Source: Pegoplata infirma
Taxonomy: Eukaryota; Arthropoda; Insecta; Diptera; Anthomyiidae
DNA length: 64,000 nucleotides
Assembly (NCBI GenBank): GCA_963921195.1
Contig: OY992538.1
Span: 52,938,852-53,002,851 of the forward strand
Direction of reading: 5' to 3'
Shown: positions 44,690 to 58,249 of the stretch, in pieces
Position numbering within the stretch: position 1 is the first letter of the stretch
How the letters are laid out: each line of letters starts with the position of its first letter
Program-made: the position numbers and the translations under genes
The notes under the pieces: generated by a model
The model's database searches: none
What the model was told of the DNA's origin: nothing
What the model saw: only the letters and a program-made list of their open reading frames with translations

Positions 44690-45229
44690 CAGGGACAGGA
44701 CGTTCATGCACTAAAAAACTATGTTTTAGGCGCCTAAAATTTGCACTAAAAAGTCTTGCAATATGCACTAAAAATCTAAAAATATGCACTAAAAATCATA
44801 AATATCCACTTGTTTTTTTACTTTTATTAAAAATATACAACATTTGAATTCAGTCTGGCATTGTAAGCTTAGATATACTTATATACAGTGTGTATAAAAT
44901 GTTATTTAAAAATAAAAATGATCTAAAAAAAATTTAATAATTGCTTTAATACAAAAAAATATCATAAACAAATTTTAAAAATAGCTAAAAATACAAAAAA
45001 AATAGCTAAAAACTAAAAATTGTACAAAATATGACCTAAAAATATGCATTTATAGCGGAATAATAGCAAAATATGCAAAAATATGCATTTTAAGCAAAAT
45101 ATGCAAAAATATGCACTAACGAATCGATGCCATTTTAAAGCAAATTCTTTGATTCGCAAAGATATTTTGTTTATGCTGTTCTATGACCAAAAGGAAAAAA
45201 CATGCATTTGCATGAAAGTCCTCTCCTTG
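44690..45229. mobile_element. hAT MITE, 540 bp, TSD GTGATCAC
   Basis: Tips CAGGGACAGGACGTTCATGC and (reverse complement) CAAGGAGAGGACTTTCATGC. A perfect 8-bp duplication, GTGATCAC, lies at 44682-44689 and 45230-45237. The interior has ATATGCACTAAAAA and AAAATATGCATTT motifs and ends in AATCGATGCCATTTTAAAGC, as in the sister copy at 22452-24237. Confidence 0.9.
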
Positions 45230-45237
45230 GTGATCAC

Positions 45238-45500
45238 ATATGAGCAAATTCATGTGAAATTTAACTGACGTCCCACCGATTTTGTTTGTTTTTGGTTATT
45301 TGATAGAGTTTTGTAAATGATTAAAAATTATATATTTTTTATCAATACTTAGGAAGATATGACGGTTTAAAAAAGCGTTTTTTGACAATATTGGCTTTCA
45401 GACAGTTTTTTAATATTTTTGTGCTCGGACACCGTAAGTCGTACGAAAAAACTTCTAAAAACAATATTGATTATAAAATTATAAAGATTTAAAATTTTGA
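45238..45500. other. AT-rich stretch, nothing recognised
   Basis: Nothing beyond one moderately GC-containing patch near 45420. No repeat ends were found. Confidence 0.4.
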
Positions 45501-45502
45501 AA

Positions 45503-45630
45503 GGATCCCTGTAGGTTAGTTGGTAGCGTGCTAGCCCCGTGGAGCAGGGGTCGAAGGTTCGATTCCCACCAGAACCCTTGGTCGATTACGCTACAACGAA
45601 AATTTTAAAAAAAATTAAAAAAAAAAACAA
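45503..45630 (+). mobile_element. tRNA-derived SINE-like sequence or tRNA pseudogene
   Basis: TAGGTTAGTTGG (45512-45523) fits the RNA polymerase III A box and GGTTCGATTCC (45556-45566) is a perfect B box, at normal spacing. CCCC/GGGG near 45535-45551 could form an anticodon-like stem. The acceptor and T stems pair poorly, so it is not a functional tRNA. A short unrelated body and an A-rich tail (about 45599-45626) follow, as in a SINE. A tRNA pseudogene with a chance A tract is the alternative. Confidence 0.5.
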
Positions 45631-45966
45631 GTTGAAAAGTTAAATTCGACTTGGCCGAATCTATGAATACCCTCCACAATGCCCTTTTTAAGTGATAGTA
45701 AATTTTCTAACGTGAAAAAAATAAAATTTTTGGTTAGAAATATTTTATTTTGTGTAAAAAAACTTTTTTTTTTATTAATTTTTGAAAAAAAAAAATTTAT
45801 AATTTTTTTTTTTTTTTGAGTGTAAAATTTTTTTTGAGTGTAAAATTTTTTTTGAGTGTAAAATTTTTTTGAGTGAATTTTTTTTTTGTTTTAGTGTAAA
45901 AATATTTTTGTGTGACAAAAATACCTTGTAAAATATTTTTTTGACTTACAAATGTTTTTAAAACAT

Positions 45967-46771
45967 CCCAGCAGAAATAAATCGAGATTTTGGCGACACA
46001 GCATCTGTTTATAGCATACCGTAGCGCATCCAAAGAGCGCTCTTAGGGTTGCAGTAAAAGGAAGGGGAAAAAATTTTAATTTTTTTTTAAGATTTTTTAT
46101 ATAAAACTTATAATGTGTAATTATTTTTTGATAAAATTTCACACTTGCTTTCCTTTTTAATATTTTTAACACTTTTTGAATAAAAAAACATGAGTTTTAG
46201 ACAAAGACACATGATTTGACTGCATCATTATTGCGCATTAATCAGCGCTGCAAAGAGCGCTTCAATCATAGCATCTTTGACCGCTGTTCCCAAAAAAAAT
46301 CCCATAAAAATGTGAAAATGAAAATTTCCGATATTTTTTTGATGTTCACTTCCGATTTTTTTTTTTCATTTTGTTTCACATAAATAAAGTTTTGTAAAGT
46401 AAAACGAATGAATTTTTTTGTTATATTTTTTTAAATTTTAGTTATTTGATTTCAACTTTGAATTTACAGCATCTTTATTCTGCTTAAATCAGCTCTACAA
46501 AGATACATGAATTCACTGCATCTTTAATCTGCTTAAATCAGCGCTAAAAAGATACATGAATTTACAGCATCTTTATTCTGCTTAAATCAGCGCTCTAAAG
46601 ACACGTGATTTCAGTGCATCTAAAGAGCGCTGTTTCTGTGTATCCAACTAGCGCTCTAAAGTGGGACATCGCCTTAGGGAATCATGCATGAATTCAGCGC
46701 AATTGGATGCGCTCCTTAACTCAAGTTCCCCTTCCAAAAGCTGCTGAACGTTCAGCAAAATTTCTGCTGGG
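45967..46771. mobile_element. CCCAGCAGAAAT-ended element with AGAGCGCT repeats
   Basis: Tips CCCAGCAGAAAT and ATTTCTGCTGGG, flanked by AT on each side (AAAACAT/ATGTTT extends the mirror). The interior, less AT-rich than its surroundings, carries the motif AAGAGCGCT and a tandem repeat with a unit of about 50 bp at 46466-46620. The absence of a counterpart in the sister DINE at 62128-62945 supports later insertion. Confidence 0.7.
46466..46620. repeat. Tandem repeat of about 50 bp, three units
   Basis: Units read TACAGCATCTTTATTCTGCT then TAAATCAGCGCTCTAAAGAT and ACATGAATT. Three near-identical units are followed by a decayed fourth. It lies within the CCCAGCAGAAAT element. Confidence 0.7.
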
Positions 46772-47119
46772 ATGTTTAACGGGTTTTCAACACGTGAATT
46801 TAAGGTGAAACTAATCTGAAATTTACGGGTTTGCTAATAACTTTTGAACTGCTGGACCGATTTGGCTGAAATTTAAAACGAACCGGACCAGAGGAACGAC
46901 AAATATATGTGCCACACTTCAGCACCATCAGAATTGCCGTTCGAAAGTTACCGTGTGTTTTATCTCGTAAATTCCAGAAAAACCCTTGCCGAAATTCACT
47001 CATTTGCTTATAACTTTTGAACCACTGGACCGATTTCGCTGGATTGCAATACCAACCTGACCATATATGCCAAACTTCAGGAGCCTCCGTAAAGTCTTTT
47101 AAAAGTTAGCGTGTTTTCA

Positions 47120-49621
<2,502 letters not shown>

Positions 49622-49775
49622 GGACAGACGGACGGACGGACGGACATCGCTAGATCGTCTTAAAATCGATCGAGGATCATGAATATATATACTTTATGGG
49701 GTCCTAGACCAATATTTCGAGGTGTTACAAACGGAATGACAAACTTATATATACCCTCTATCACTAGAGTGTAAA

Positions 49776-50547
49776 AAAAAAATTGTTCAAATTTAAAATA
49801 AATAATTTTTTGGGACTTTGAAAATTTGTCAAAAAGTTACTTTTTTTTTAAACAATTTTAATGAAATTCTTTACTTCAGAACGCAAAAAATTGTGCCGCC
49901 AAATAATATATGAATAACACATCTGAACATTTTTCACCGGGTTGTTTAATTTTTTGAAAGGTGCACTCGAATGCAATTTATATTTATAATATTTATTTTT
50001 TTTTTTTTGTTATTTTTGTAGGAGCTTATGTACTCAAACGTCGGCGGTACCAAACAATACCAATAAAATCAACCAACAAAAAAAAACACTACATACTGCA
50101 AACAAATAATAAAATAAAATAATATTACATTCAATTTATTATCAGTAAAGTTACGTAAATTGTAGTGGAAGAAAAAGTTCAATGACTCTAAAATCGAGGA
50201 CACATGTTAAAATAAATTAAGTCGAAAATTTAAGTTTTTTTTGAGAAAATGTAGTTGGGTTTACCCAAAGACTATTAAAGAAGACGTTTCACAAGGGAAA
50301 GTAAATGAACCCTCGGGAAATAAGCTAACACAGTGGAGTATTTGCCATCGTTTGCTTTGATAAATTCATTCGCTTTCCAAAATTTCACTAATACACACTC
50401 GTATTTCCACCAAAATCACTAATACTTTCACGTTTTTCGTATTTAGAATTGCGTAGAAACAAATATAATTGACAAATGTTCTTGAAAGTGAGCTTACTTG
50501 TATTTTAGTGAATGGGCAAATTTGAGTCCTGGAACGACTGGACACCC
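49776..50547. other. Non-repeated stretch with possible terminal exon
   Basis: This stretch shows no transposon ends and none of the window's families. Besides the candidate exon at 50022-50066, it has AATAAAATAAAATAATA at about 50106-50122, which includes AATAAA. It may be host gene DNA between insertions. Confidence 0.4.
50022..50066 (+). CDS. Possible 3' terminal exon (14 codons)
   Basis: A strong splice-acceptor context (T-rich tract at 49990-50018 ending TTTTTGTAG at 50021) precedes an open phase reading ELMYSNVGGTKQYQ then TAA. Unlike the surroundings, the codons use C or G at third positions (TAC, AAC, GTC, GGC, ACC, TAC). AATAAA-containing sequence follows about 40-55 bp after the stop. 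The gene is not recognised. If real, the window upstream would be a large intron. A chance match is quite possible because the exon is tiny. Confidence 0.25.
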   Translation, partial: ELMYSNVGGTKQYQ

Positions 50548-51512
50548 TTTGGGTTTACCTGTAATTTACAAGAAAAGTCTGCACAGTCAATCTTCTAGAT
50601 TTCTTTGTAAATTTGACTACGTAAAAAAAAGTTTAAATTTTATTTCTTTAAACAGAGTTTAAGTCTGATTTATTACGAAGAAAATAAGAGTTTTTTTTAA
50701 TAAAATGAGTCAAAAATTACAGAAGTTACATGCATTTGCAAAAAAATGCATAAATTCAGTTTTATAAAAAAAACAGTTGTATTTGTTTTTTTCGGGTGTG
50801 TTGAAGGGTAAAAAACTCTTATTTTCTTCGTTATAAATCAGACTTTTGAACTTTACATAAATAAATGCAATTTTAAAAAATGTTAAATTACACAGGGCAA
50901 CACTTTTTTTTTGCCCGGGTTCTGATTTTTGGGTATTAGTGGTACGCTGATTTCAAATCTGGCTACCGTTTTTTTTGGGTCAGCTCTAGTTTTCGAGATA
51001 TAGCCTAAGGAAACTTTGAAAATAGGCTGTTTTTGACATGTTTGTAAGTCTATATTTACCAACACTAGTCCTACATCCAAAAAGTGAATGACGATTTTAG
51101 GTATGTTGGATATGCTGATTCCAAAAATGCTCTAACTTTTGTTGAGTCATCTATAGTTTTTGAGATATCGCTAAAATAAAATTTTTAAATTTATGACCTC
51201 TTTAATTTTGTCGGAATATTTAAGATCGTGTTTAAAACTGAGGCACTAAATTTTATTTTGGAAATTATAGCCAGGCAAAATTGGTAAATAACGCACTTTT
51301 TCGACTCTTTAACAGCGATTTGCTCGCGAACGCGAGCTGATGCAAACAATTGGATAACAGATTCGGAATCAGCACACTAAAATCCATATAAATCAGTTGT
51401 CACAGGTCAGGCAAATTGAAAAAGTTAAAATTTTGTCAACCTGTGTTATTGTTAGTCAAATTTCCAAGGAAGGTTCACTTTTAGGAATTTTCTTGTAAAT
51501 TACAGGACAACC
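50548..51512. mobile_element. TIR element, 0.97 kb, GGGTTTACCTGTAATTTAC ends
   Basis: TTTGGGTTTACCTGTAATTT and ACAAGAAAA on the left are mirrored by TTTTCTTGTAAATTACAGGA and CAACCCAA on the right. Inside, a palindrome at about 50650-50850 mirrors GTCTGATTTATTACGAAGAA and AATAAGAGTTTTT. Parts near 50930-51360 (GATTTCAAATC, ATTCGGAATCAGC) resemble the TTGGAATC blocks of other palindromes. No target-site duplication was assigned. Confidence 0.5.
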
Positions 51513-51656
51513 CAACGAGAAAATTCAATTCTGGTGGCGGAATCGAATTCAGCCGGTCAAAATACATAAATATTAGAGGGTCTGGTTTCTGGGTCAGAAA
51601 CTTGTTTTTATGGGTCTGTGTTATTATTGAATTCCAAGAAAGATTTTTATATTGAT
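51513..51656. other. Short spacer, nothing recognised
   Basis: No repeat or coding signal. Confidence 0.4.
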
Positions 51657-53327
51657 CTACACCATTTTCAATTGTATTTTAAAAATTTCCAAATGTATTT
51701 TAAAATTGTCCAAATGTATTTTAAAATTGTTCAAATATATTTTAAAATTGTCCAAATGTATTTTAAAATTGTCCAAATGTATTTTAAAATTGTCCAAATA
51801 TTTTTTAAAACTGTACAAATGCATTCTAAAATTGTCCAAATATATTTTAAAATTGTCCAAATATATTTTAAAATTGTCCAAATGTATTCTTAAATTGAAC
51901 AAATATATTTTAAAATTGTCCAATTGTCCAAATATATTCTAAAATTGTCCAATTGTATTTTAAAATTTTCCAAATGTATTTTAAAAGTGTCCAAATATAT
52001 TTTAAAATTGTCCAATTGTATTTTAAAATTTTCCAAATGTATTTTAAGAGTGTCCACATGTATTTTAAAATTGTCCAAATGTATTTTAAAATTATCCAAA
52101 TGTAGTTTAAAATTTTCCAAATGTATTTAAAATTGTCGAAATACATTTTAAAAGTGTTCAAATGAATTTTAAAATTGTCCAAATGTATTTTAAAATTGTC
52201 CAAATATATTTTAAAATTGTTCAATTGTATTTTAAAATTGTCCACATGTATTTTAAAACTGTCCAAATATATTTTAAAATTGTCCAAATATATTTTAAAA
52301 TTGTCCAATTGTATTTTAAAATTGTCGAAATGTATTTTATAATTGCCCAAATACATTTTAAAATTGTCCAAATGTAGTTTAAAATGTTCCAAATGTATTT
52401 AAAAAATTCCCAAATGTATTTTAAAATTGTCCATATTTAGTGCAAAATTTCCAAATGTAGTTAAAAATTTTCCAGATGAATTTTAAAAATTTCCAAATGT
52501 ATTTTAAAATTGTCCAACTGTGTTTTAAAATTTTCCAAATGTATTTTCAAAATTATAAAATTTTAAAATACCATTAGACAATTTTAAATACATTTGGCCA
52601 ATTTTAAAATACATTTGGACAATTTTGAAAATTTTAAATACAAAAAATTTTAAAATACATTTGGAAATTTTTAAAATACATTTTGAAAATTTTAAACTAT
52701 ATTTGGACAATTTTAAAATACATTTGGACAAATTTTAAAATGCATTTGGAAAATTTTAAAATACATGTGGACAATTTTAAAATACATTTGGAAAATGTTA
52801 AACTACATTTGGACAATTTTAAAATACATTTGGAAATTAAAAAAAAAAACATTTGGAAAATTTTAAACGACATTTGGACAATTTTAAAATACATTTGGAC
52901 AATTTTCAATAACATTTGGACAATTTTAAAATTAATTTGGACAATTTTAAAATATATTTGGACAATTTTAAAATACATTTGGACAATTTTAAAATTTATT
53001 TGGACAATTTTAAAATATATTTGAACAATTATTTTACATTTGGGCAATTTTATAACTAATTTGGACAATTTTAAATATATTTGGACAATTTTAAAATACA
53101 TTTGGACAATTCTAAAATAAATTTTGCCAATTTTAAAATTCATTTGGACAAATTTAAAATATATTTGGACAATTTTAAAATACGTTTGGACAATTTTAAA
53201 ATAGATTTGGACAATTTCAAAATTCATTTGGACAATTTTAAAATACATTTGGACAATTTTAAAATACATTTGGAAATTTTTTAAATACATTTGGAAATTT
53301 TTTAAATACAATTGGAAATGGTGCAGT
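51657..53327. mobile_element. Foldback element made of 21-bp repeats
   Basis: Ends CTACACCATTTTCAATTG and (reverse complement) CTGCACCATTTCCAATTG. From 51665 to about 52555 the plus strand is an array of TTGTCCAAATGTATTTTAAAA units (about 42). From about 52560 to 53310 the same unit runs in the opposite orientation (about 36). The 21-bp period is a multiple of three, so all phases stay open for long stretches (KIVQMYF- and DNFKIHL-type repeats); these are not proteins. The design resembles the Drosophila FB elements, whose long inverted ends are made of short tandem repeats. Confidence 0.85.
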
Positions 53328-55400
53328 GTTATAAGTTTGTCATTGCGTTTGTAACACCTCGAAATATTGGGTCATATAAAGTATATATTAAAGGTGTCCT
53401 AACGACTAAGGTAATTTTTCAAAATCACTTTTTAATACGTGGTAGGGTCCTAAATTGTAGTTTTGTATCTAAAAATGAGTGAGCCAAAATTTGGAGACAA
53501 TCGGATAAAAATAACTCGTGCCGAAAATGGATTGAAGTTTTGGGACACTCTTATCTGATGAAAAAACACGTTTTTTCTAGTTTTTTGAAAAATATTGGTA
53601 TATGCTATTTTTTGTTAATTTTTTTGTTAAGTAATATGAAAATGATAATAAATTACCTTTCCAAAAAGCTTTAAGAAATTCAAATCGGATGAAAAATAAG
53701 CATTTTACGCATACATGCCCCAGACCATTGCATGGTTTTTAAAGCCAAAATTTGAAAATTTTCAAAATTTTTAGGCAAAAAAATAAAAAAAATTTAATTT
53801 TACTTTATAATTATATTAAATACATGTTATAGATAAAAACTAACAGATATGGTAGTCTAACTTTTTTTTCATTTGGCGTGGGTAATGATATAATTTCCGC
53901 GGATTCCAAAGAAAATGAGTTTTTCTAAAATAATTTAGCAAATATGGGAAACAATTTTCTATATTGTATTATACGAAGTGAAATACATAAATTCTGTAAA
54001 TTTTTTGAGAATTCGGGTATCTTTAACCCCTTTTCGTCGAGGTGAAATGACAAATTTGAGACGTTATACATTTCTATAATACAAAATATCTGCATATATC
54101 CGATTTCACAAAAGTTACAGAATTTACGTTTTACACTTCGATCCGCACAATAGAGCACAAATTTTCAAAAATTTGCTTAATTATTGTAGAAAAACGCATT
54201 TTATTTGGAATCCGCGGAAATTTTATCACTACTCGCGCCAAATAAAAAAAAAGATTGACTACCATATCTGCTATTTTTAATCTTAAACATGTTTTCAATT
54301 TGATCATAAAGTAAAATTAAATTTTTACTATTTTTTTGCCTAAAAATTTTGAAAATTTTGAAATTCTGGCTCTAAAAACCATACAATGGTCTGGGGCATG
54401 TATTCGTAAAATGCTTATTTTTCATCCGATTTTAATTTTATTAGTCGTTTTGAAAAGGTAATTTAGTACCATTTTCATATTATTTCACAAAAAATTTAAC
54501 AAAAAATATCAAATACCAATGTTTTTCCAAAAACTAGAAAAAACGAGTTTTTCGTTCTTATAAGAATGTCCCAAAACTTCAATCCATTTTCGGCACGAGT
54601 TATTTTTAGCCGATTGTCCCCAAATTTTGGCTCAGTCATTTTTAGATACTAAAGAACAATATAGGACCCTACCAGGTATAAAAAGGTGATTTTCGTTTTT
54701 AAGGACACCTCTAGTATATATATTCATGAACCTAGATCGATTTTAAGACGATCTAGCGATGTTTTTCCGTTCGTCCCTCTCTCCGTCTGTCTGTCTGTTG
54801 AAAACACACTAAATTTAACATATGCTGGTCATTTACCTAGTCAGGTTGGTATTGCAATTCAGCGAAATCGGTCCAGTGGTTCCAAATATATAAGCAAAAG
54901 ATTGAATTTCGGCAAGGGTATTCGCGAATTAACGTAATAAAAAACACGCTAACTTTCGCAAGACAATTATGAGGGTGCTGAGATGCTAAAGCTTGGCATA
55001 TATATTTGTCATTCCCCAGGTCTGGTTCGCAGAATTTCAGCCAAATCAGTATAGTACTAGTTCAAAAGTTATTAGCAAAAACCGTGAATTTTTGATTAAT
55101 TTCACCTTAAATTCACGTGTTGAAAAAATCGATCTTTAAAAACATTGGTAAACCACAAAATTACTTTAAAAAGTATTTTTCTCACTAAGAAATATTTTTA
55201 ACCTAAAAAATTTTACACTCGAAAAAAATTTTACACTCAAAAAATTAGTAATTTTTCGTTTTTTTTTTTACAAAAATGAGAAAAAATATTTTTTTACTCA
55301 AAATAATATATTTCGTACAAAATTGTTCAGTTTTCTCATGTTAAAAAATGTACTATTCTTTAAAAAGGGCATTGTGAAGGGTAAGCATAGATTCGAATTT
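53328..55400 (+). mobile_element. DINE-1 subfamily 4 split by a palindromic element
   Basis: TATAAGTTTGTCATTGCGTT and CACCTCGAAATATTGG at the 5' side, missing the first hairpin because the foldback element abuts. It resumes at 54714 with GTATATATATTCATGAACCT, GATTTTAAGACGATCTAGCG, a short GTCCGTCTGTCTG tract and TTGAAAACACAC. It ends near GGCATTGTGAAGGGTAAGC. The final hairpin is decayed. Confidence 0.75.
53389..54713. mobile_element. Palindromic hAT-like element, 1.3 kb, TSD GTATATAT
   Basis: Tips TAAAGGTGTCC and (reverse complement) TAGAGGTGTCC. A perfect 8-bp duplication, GTATATAT, lies at 53381-53388 and 54714-54721, within the TA-rich part of a DINE. Arms mirror each other through GGTAGGGTCCTA, CTCGTGCCGAAAATGG, CCAGACCATTG-type and TCCGCGGATTCC blocks, with the centre near 54050. 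No coding potential is seen. Confidence 0.9.
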
Positions 55401-56190
55401 CAAAAGAAATTTTCGGATTCTCAAAAAAAAAATTTTAAATTTCAAATGGAGTCTTCAAAATTTAAATGTTATCTCTTATAAAATTTCTATTGATTTTACA
55501 AACTACAACTATCAAAAAAATATGCAAAGTCGACTTATGTTGTTATGTATTGTTCACACAAATAAAGCTACAAAAAAATATTTTTAAAAAAATTAAAAAA
55601 TTTATATTAAATACAACAAGTAGTTTATTTGGTTGTAAGAATTTTGTCTTCATTTAAAATGTTATTTGTTAAAAAAAAAAAAAAAATATAAAATTAAAAA
55701 ACGGTTCACTTGAAATTGGTTGCCCCAGTCAACAGGTATTGCGGGTGTACCGAAAATTGCCATTTTAAGTGAACCGTTTTTTTATTTGAAATATTTTGTA
55801 AATGTCAACTGAATTCAAACCTGTCGTTAACTGATTTTTTTAGACCATCTTTAGAAGAATAGCAAAAAAAAATTGTGAACAAAAAAAAAATAAGGTGCGT
55901 TCTTGTAGTACACTGTCATCATACAATGTGATTACAGCCTTGACAAAAACAAAAACAAAAAAAGAAAAAACGTTGCATCTTAATCAAAATATGTTATTCG
56001 ATTTTTTTTCTTTATATTTTGCAGCAATTTAACGTTAAAGGCCAATATCGTTAAAAAATATTGTTTAATTAAATATTTAAATTTAAACGATTATTTGTGG
56101 TTATTAATATAATTACAATTTAATAAAAAATGTAATCAGAAAGAAGTTTATAGAATAATTTATTAAAAAGATGACAAAAATTAATATGTA
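55401..56190. other. AT-rich stretch with one short hairpin element
   Basis: Apart from the hairpin at 55697-55783 I see no repeat ends. The part near 55890-55970 (GTAGTACACTGTCATCATAC) may be host DNA. Confidence 0.4.
55697..55783. repeat. Short hairpin element, AACGGTTCACTTGAAATTGG arms
   Basis: AACGGTTCACTTGAAATTGG on the left and CCATTTTAAGTGAACCGTT on the right can pair, with a 45-base loop containing GTACCG. It may be a minimal MITE or an isolated hairpin. Confidence 0.55.
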
Positions 56191-56441
56191 AACTTTAAAT
56201 AGTAGAGATCGCCTTTGATCGAAGGGCGCCACGAGTCAAAATGATCTGATTTGGGCTAAATTCGGTTTTAATGAAAAATTGTCTCAAGCTCTATGAAACG
56301 GTCAAGCGAAAGAAAAAACCGTCATTTTTGGAAATTTCGAATAGTGATATCTCGATAACCGTACGAGCGAACCTAAAAATTGTTTGATATTCGTGTTCAG
56401 CGAATCAAAATTATAAATATGAAATGTCGCAAGACATATTT
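56191..56441. repeat. Repeat with GGGCGCCACG and GTCGCAAGACA, DINE at its end
   Basis: Blocks TTTGATCGAAGGGCGCCACG, GAGCTCTATGAAA-type sequence, AATAGTGATATCTCGATAA and AATGTCGCAAGACA occur in the same order at 63580-63873. In both places a DINE begins right after the GTCG.AAGAC block. Confidence 0.6.
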
Positions 56442-56963
56442 TTATACCCTCCAACTACAGTATGGGGGTATACTCACTTTGTCATTCCGTGTGTAACGCA
56501 TCGAAATATCGGTCGGGGACCCCATAAAGTATATATATTATTGATCAGTGATCGATTCCAAGACATTTTAGCTATGTCCGTCCGTCTGTAGTTAACACGA
56601 TGCAGTCCAAAATAAAATAGCTAGACCCTTCAAGTTTGGCACAAATATGTCTTATGTTCCTAGGCAGGTTAAGTTCGGAAATTGGCCAAATCGAACCAGG
56701 GGGAAAAAAGTTCCCCCTTGAAGAACTAAACCAACCTCTAAAAAAATACACTTTTTTACATGTTTTTTTTGTATTTTTGTTAATTAAATGAAAAATTTGG
56801 TATATTTATCGCGATGGGAAGGTGCTCTCAACGTCCCCCACTGACCCCCCCCCCCCCAAAAAAAAAAGAAACGCCCCTGACAAATTTTTGTTTTTATTTT
56901 TTTTTTTACATTTTGGAGGGTATAATAGATTCGGCACAGCCGAATTTAACACTCTCACTTGTT
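56442..56963 (+). mobile_element. DINE-1/mini-me subfamily 2, complete
   Basis: Starts TTTTTATACCCTCCAACTAC with GTATGGGGGTATAC, continues with TTTGTCATTCCGTGTGTAAC, GTCCGTCCGTCTG and a run of C followed by A near 56849-56868, and ends GATTCGGCACAGCCGAATTT then AACACTCTCACTTG. It is the opposite-strand counterpart of 7658-8178, including the homopolymer patch. Confidence 0.9.
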
Positions 56964-57153
56964 TATTTTTTTATTAAATTTCAAAAATCTTAAACTTAGA
57001 TCGTTGGGCGCCAAGGGTTTATTTAATCCGATTGCCCTCAAATTCGTAATTCATATGGTTTAAGACTAGGGGAATAAAATTTTGACAGGACTTTCAAAAT
57101 CGGACGAAAAGCTTTTTTTTCTATACAAAAAAATTTCAGTCAAATGGAGCATA

Positions 57154-58234
57154 TGAGGCATTCCACACCAAATGTCCCGCTACAGAAAAACATGTGTCCC
57201 GTAAATTTCTGAATAGGTTGTTTGGATGGCCCTATATGTAACTAAGAAAATTGCGTTTTTGGTTTTTCAATTTTTCAAAAACTGGGCTTAGGAGGCGTGG
57301 TCAAGTATTGGAAAAATGGTAAAATTTGTGGCGAGTTGCCTTGATTAAATATTTATCACATTAAAACGGAATGCACCACAATGTCAAAAATTTTCGTTCT
57401 TATATAGTTTTTTATGGGCTATCGATTAAAATTTTTTTTTTTGGAAAATTTTCAGAACCCGTTCTGAAATTTTCCATTTTTTAAAAAAGTCAATTTATCA
57501 AAAATCCGGCCACTTTTTTTTTCTTTTTTATTTATTTTTTTAAAAGTGTAGATGTTTGTCCATCCACACAAAAAAAATCAAAAACAAGTTCATCTTTTTT
57601 TTCGAGAAAATCGCATTTGAACTTTAAATTTCATAACAATTTTGTTATTTGCTTGTATTTCTTTGTTTTAAAGTTGCGAATGAGTAATATTAATTGCATA
57701 AATATTCGTCATACGCTCTGTTGACACAAGAAAATACAAGCAAATTACTAAATTGTTATGAAATTTAAAGTTCAAATGCGATTTTCTCGGAAAAAAAGAT
57801 GAACGTGTTTCTGATTTTTTTTGTGTGGATGGACAAATATCTAAACTTTTAAAAAAATAAATAAAAAAGAAAAAAAAGTGGCCGGATTTTTGATAAATTG
57901 ACTTTTTTAAAAAATGGAAAATTTCAGAACGGGTTCTGAAAATATTCCAAAAAAAAATTTTAATCGATAGCCCATACAAAACTATATAAGACTGTAAATT
58001 TTTGAGATTGTGGTGCATTCCGTTTTAATGTGATAAATATTTAATCAAGGCAACTCGCCACAAATTTGACCATTTTTCCAATATTTGACCACGCCTCCTA
58101 AGCCAAGTTTTTGAAAAATTGAAAAACCAAAAACGCAATTTTCTAAGTTCCATATAGGGCTATCCACACCACCTATTCAGAAGTTTACGGTACACATGTT
58201 TTTTTTCGCTGGACATTTGGTGTGGAATGCCTCA
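57154..58234. mobile_element. TGAGGCATTCCACACC palindromic element, 1.1 kb
   Basis: Tips TGAGGCATTCCACACCAAAT and mirror, with TA on both sides (57152-57153, 58235-58236). The palindrome is centred near 57690 and has mirrored blocks CTTAGGAGGCGTGGTC, AAAACGGAATGCACCACA, TCGATTAAAATTTTTT, GTGGCCGGATTTTTGAT and TTTCATAACAATTT. It is a diverged relative of the TGGGGCATTCC elements. A 116-codon frame at 57668-58018 (minus) covers one arm and has no homologous frame in related copies. Confidence 0.85.
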
Positions 58235-58249
58235 TATACAGAAAAAACA

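Noticed and set aside
45503..45580. Functional tRNA gene
   Set aside because: A and B boxes are good, but the T stem has two mismatches and the acceptor stem does not pair.
51610..53320. Overlapping reading frames of 60-204 codons with KIVQMYF or DNFKIHL repeats
   Set aside because: A 21-bp unit without stops keeps phases open on both strands; the peptides are inverted mirror products of the same repeat.
51657..53327. Resemblance to a CRISPR array (short regular repeats)
   Set aside because: The units are head to tail without unique spacers, the array inverts at its middle, and the surroundings are eukaryotic transposons.
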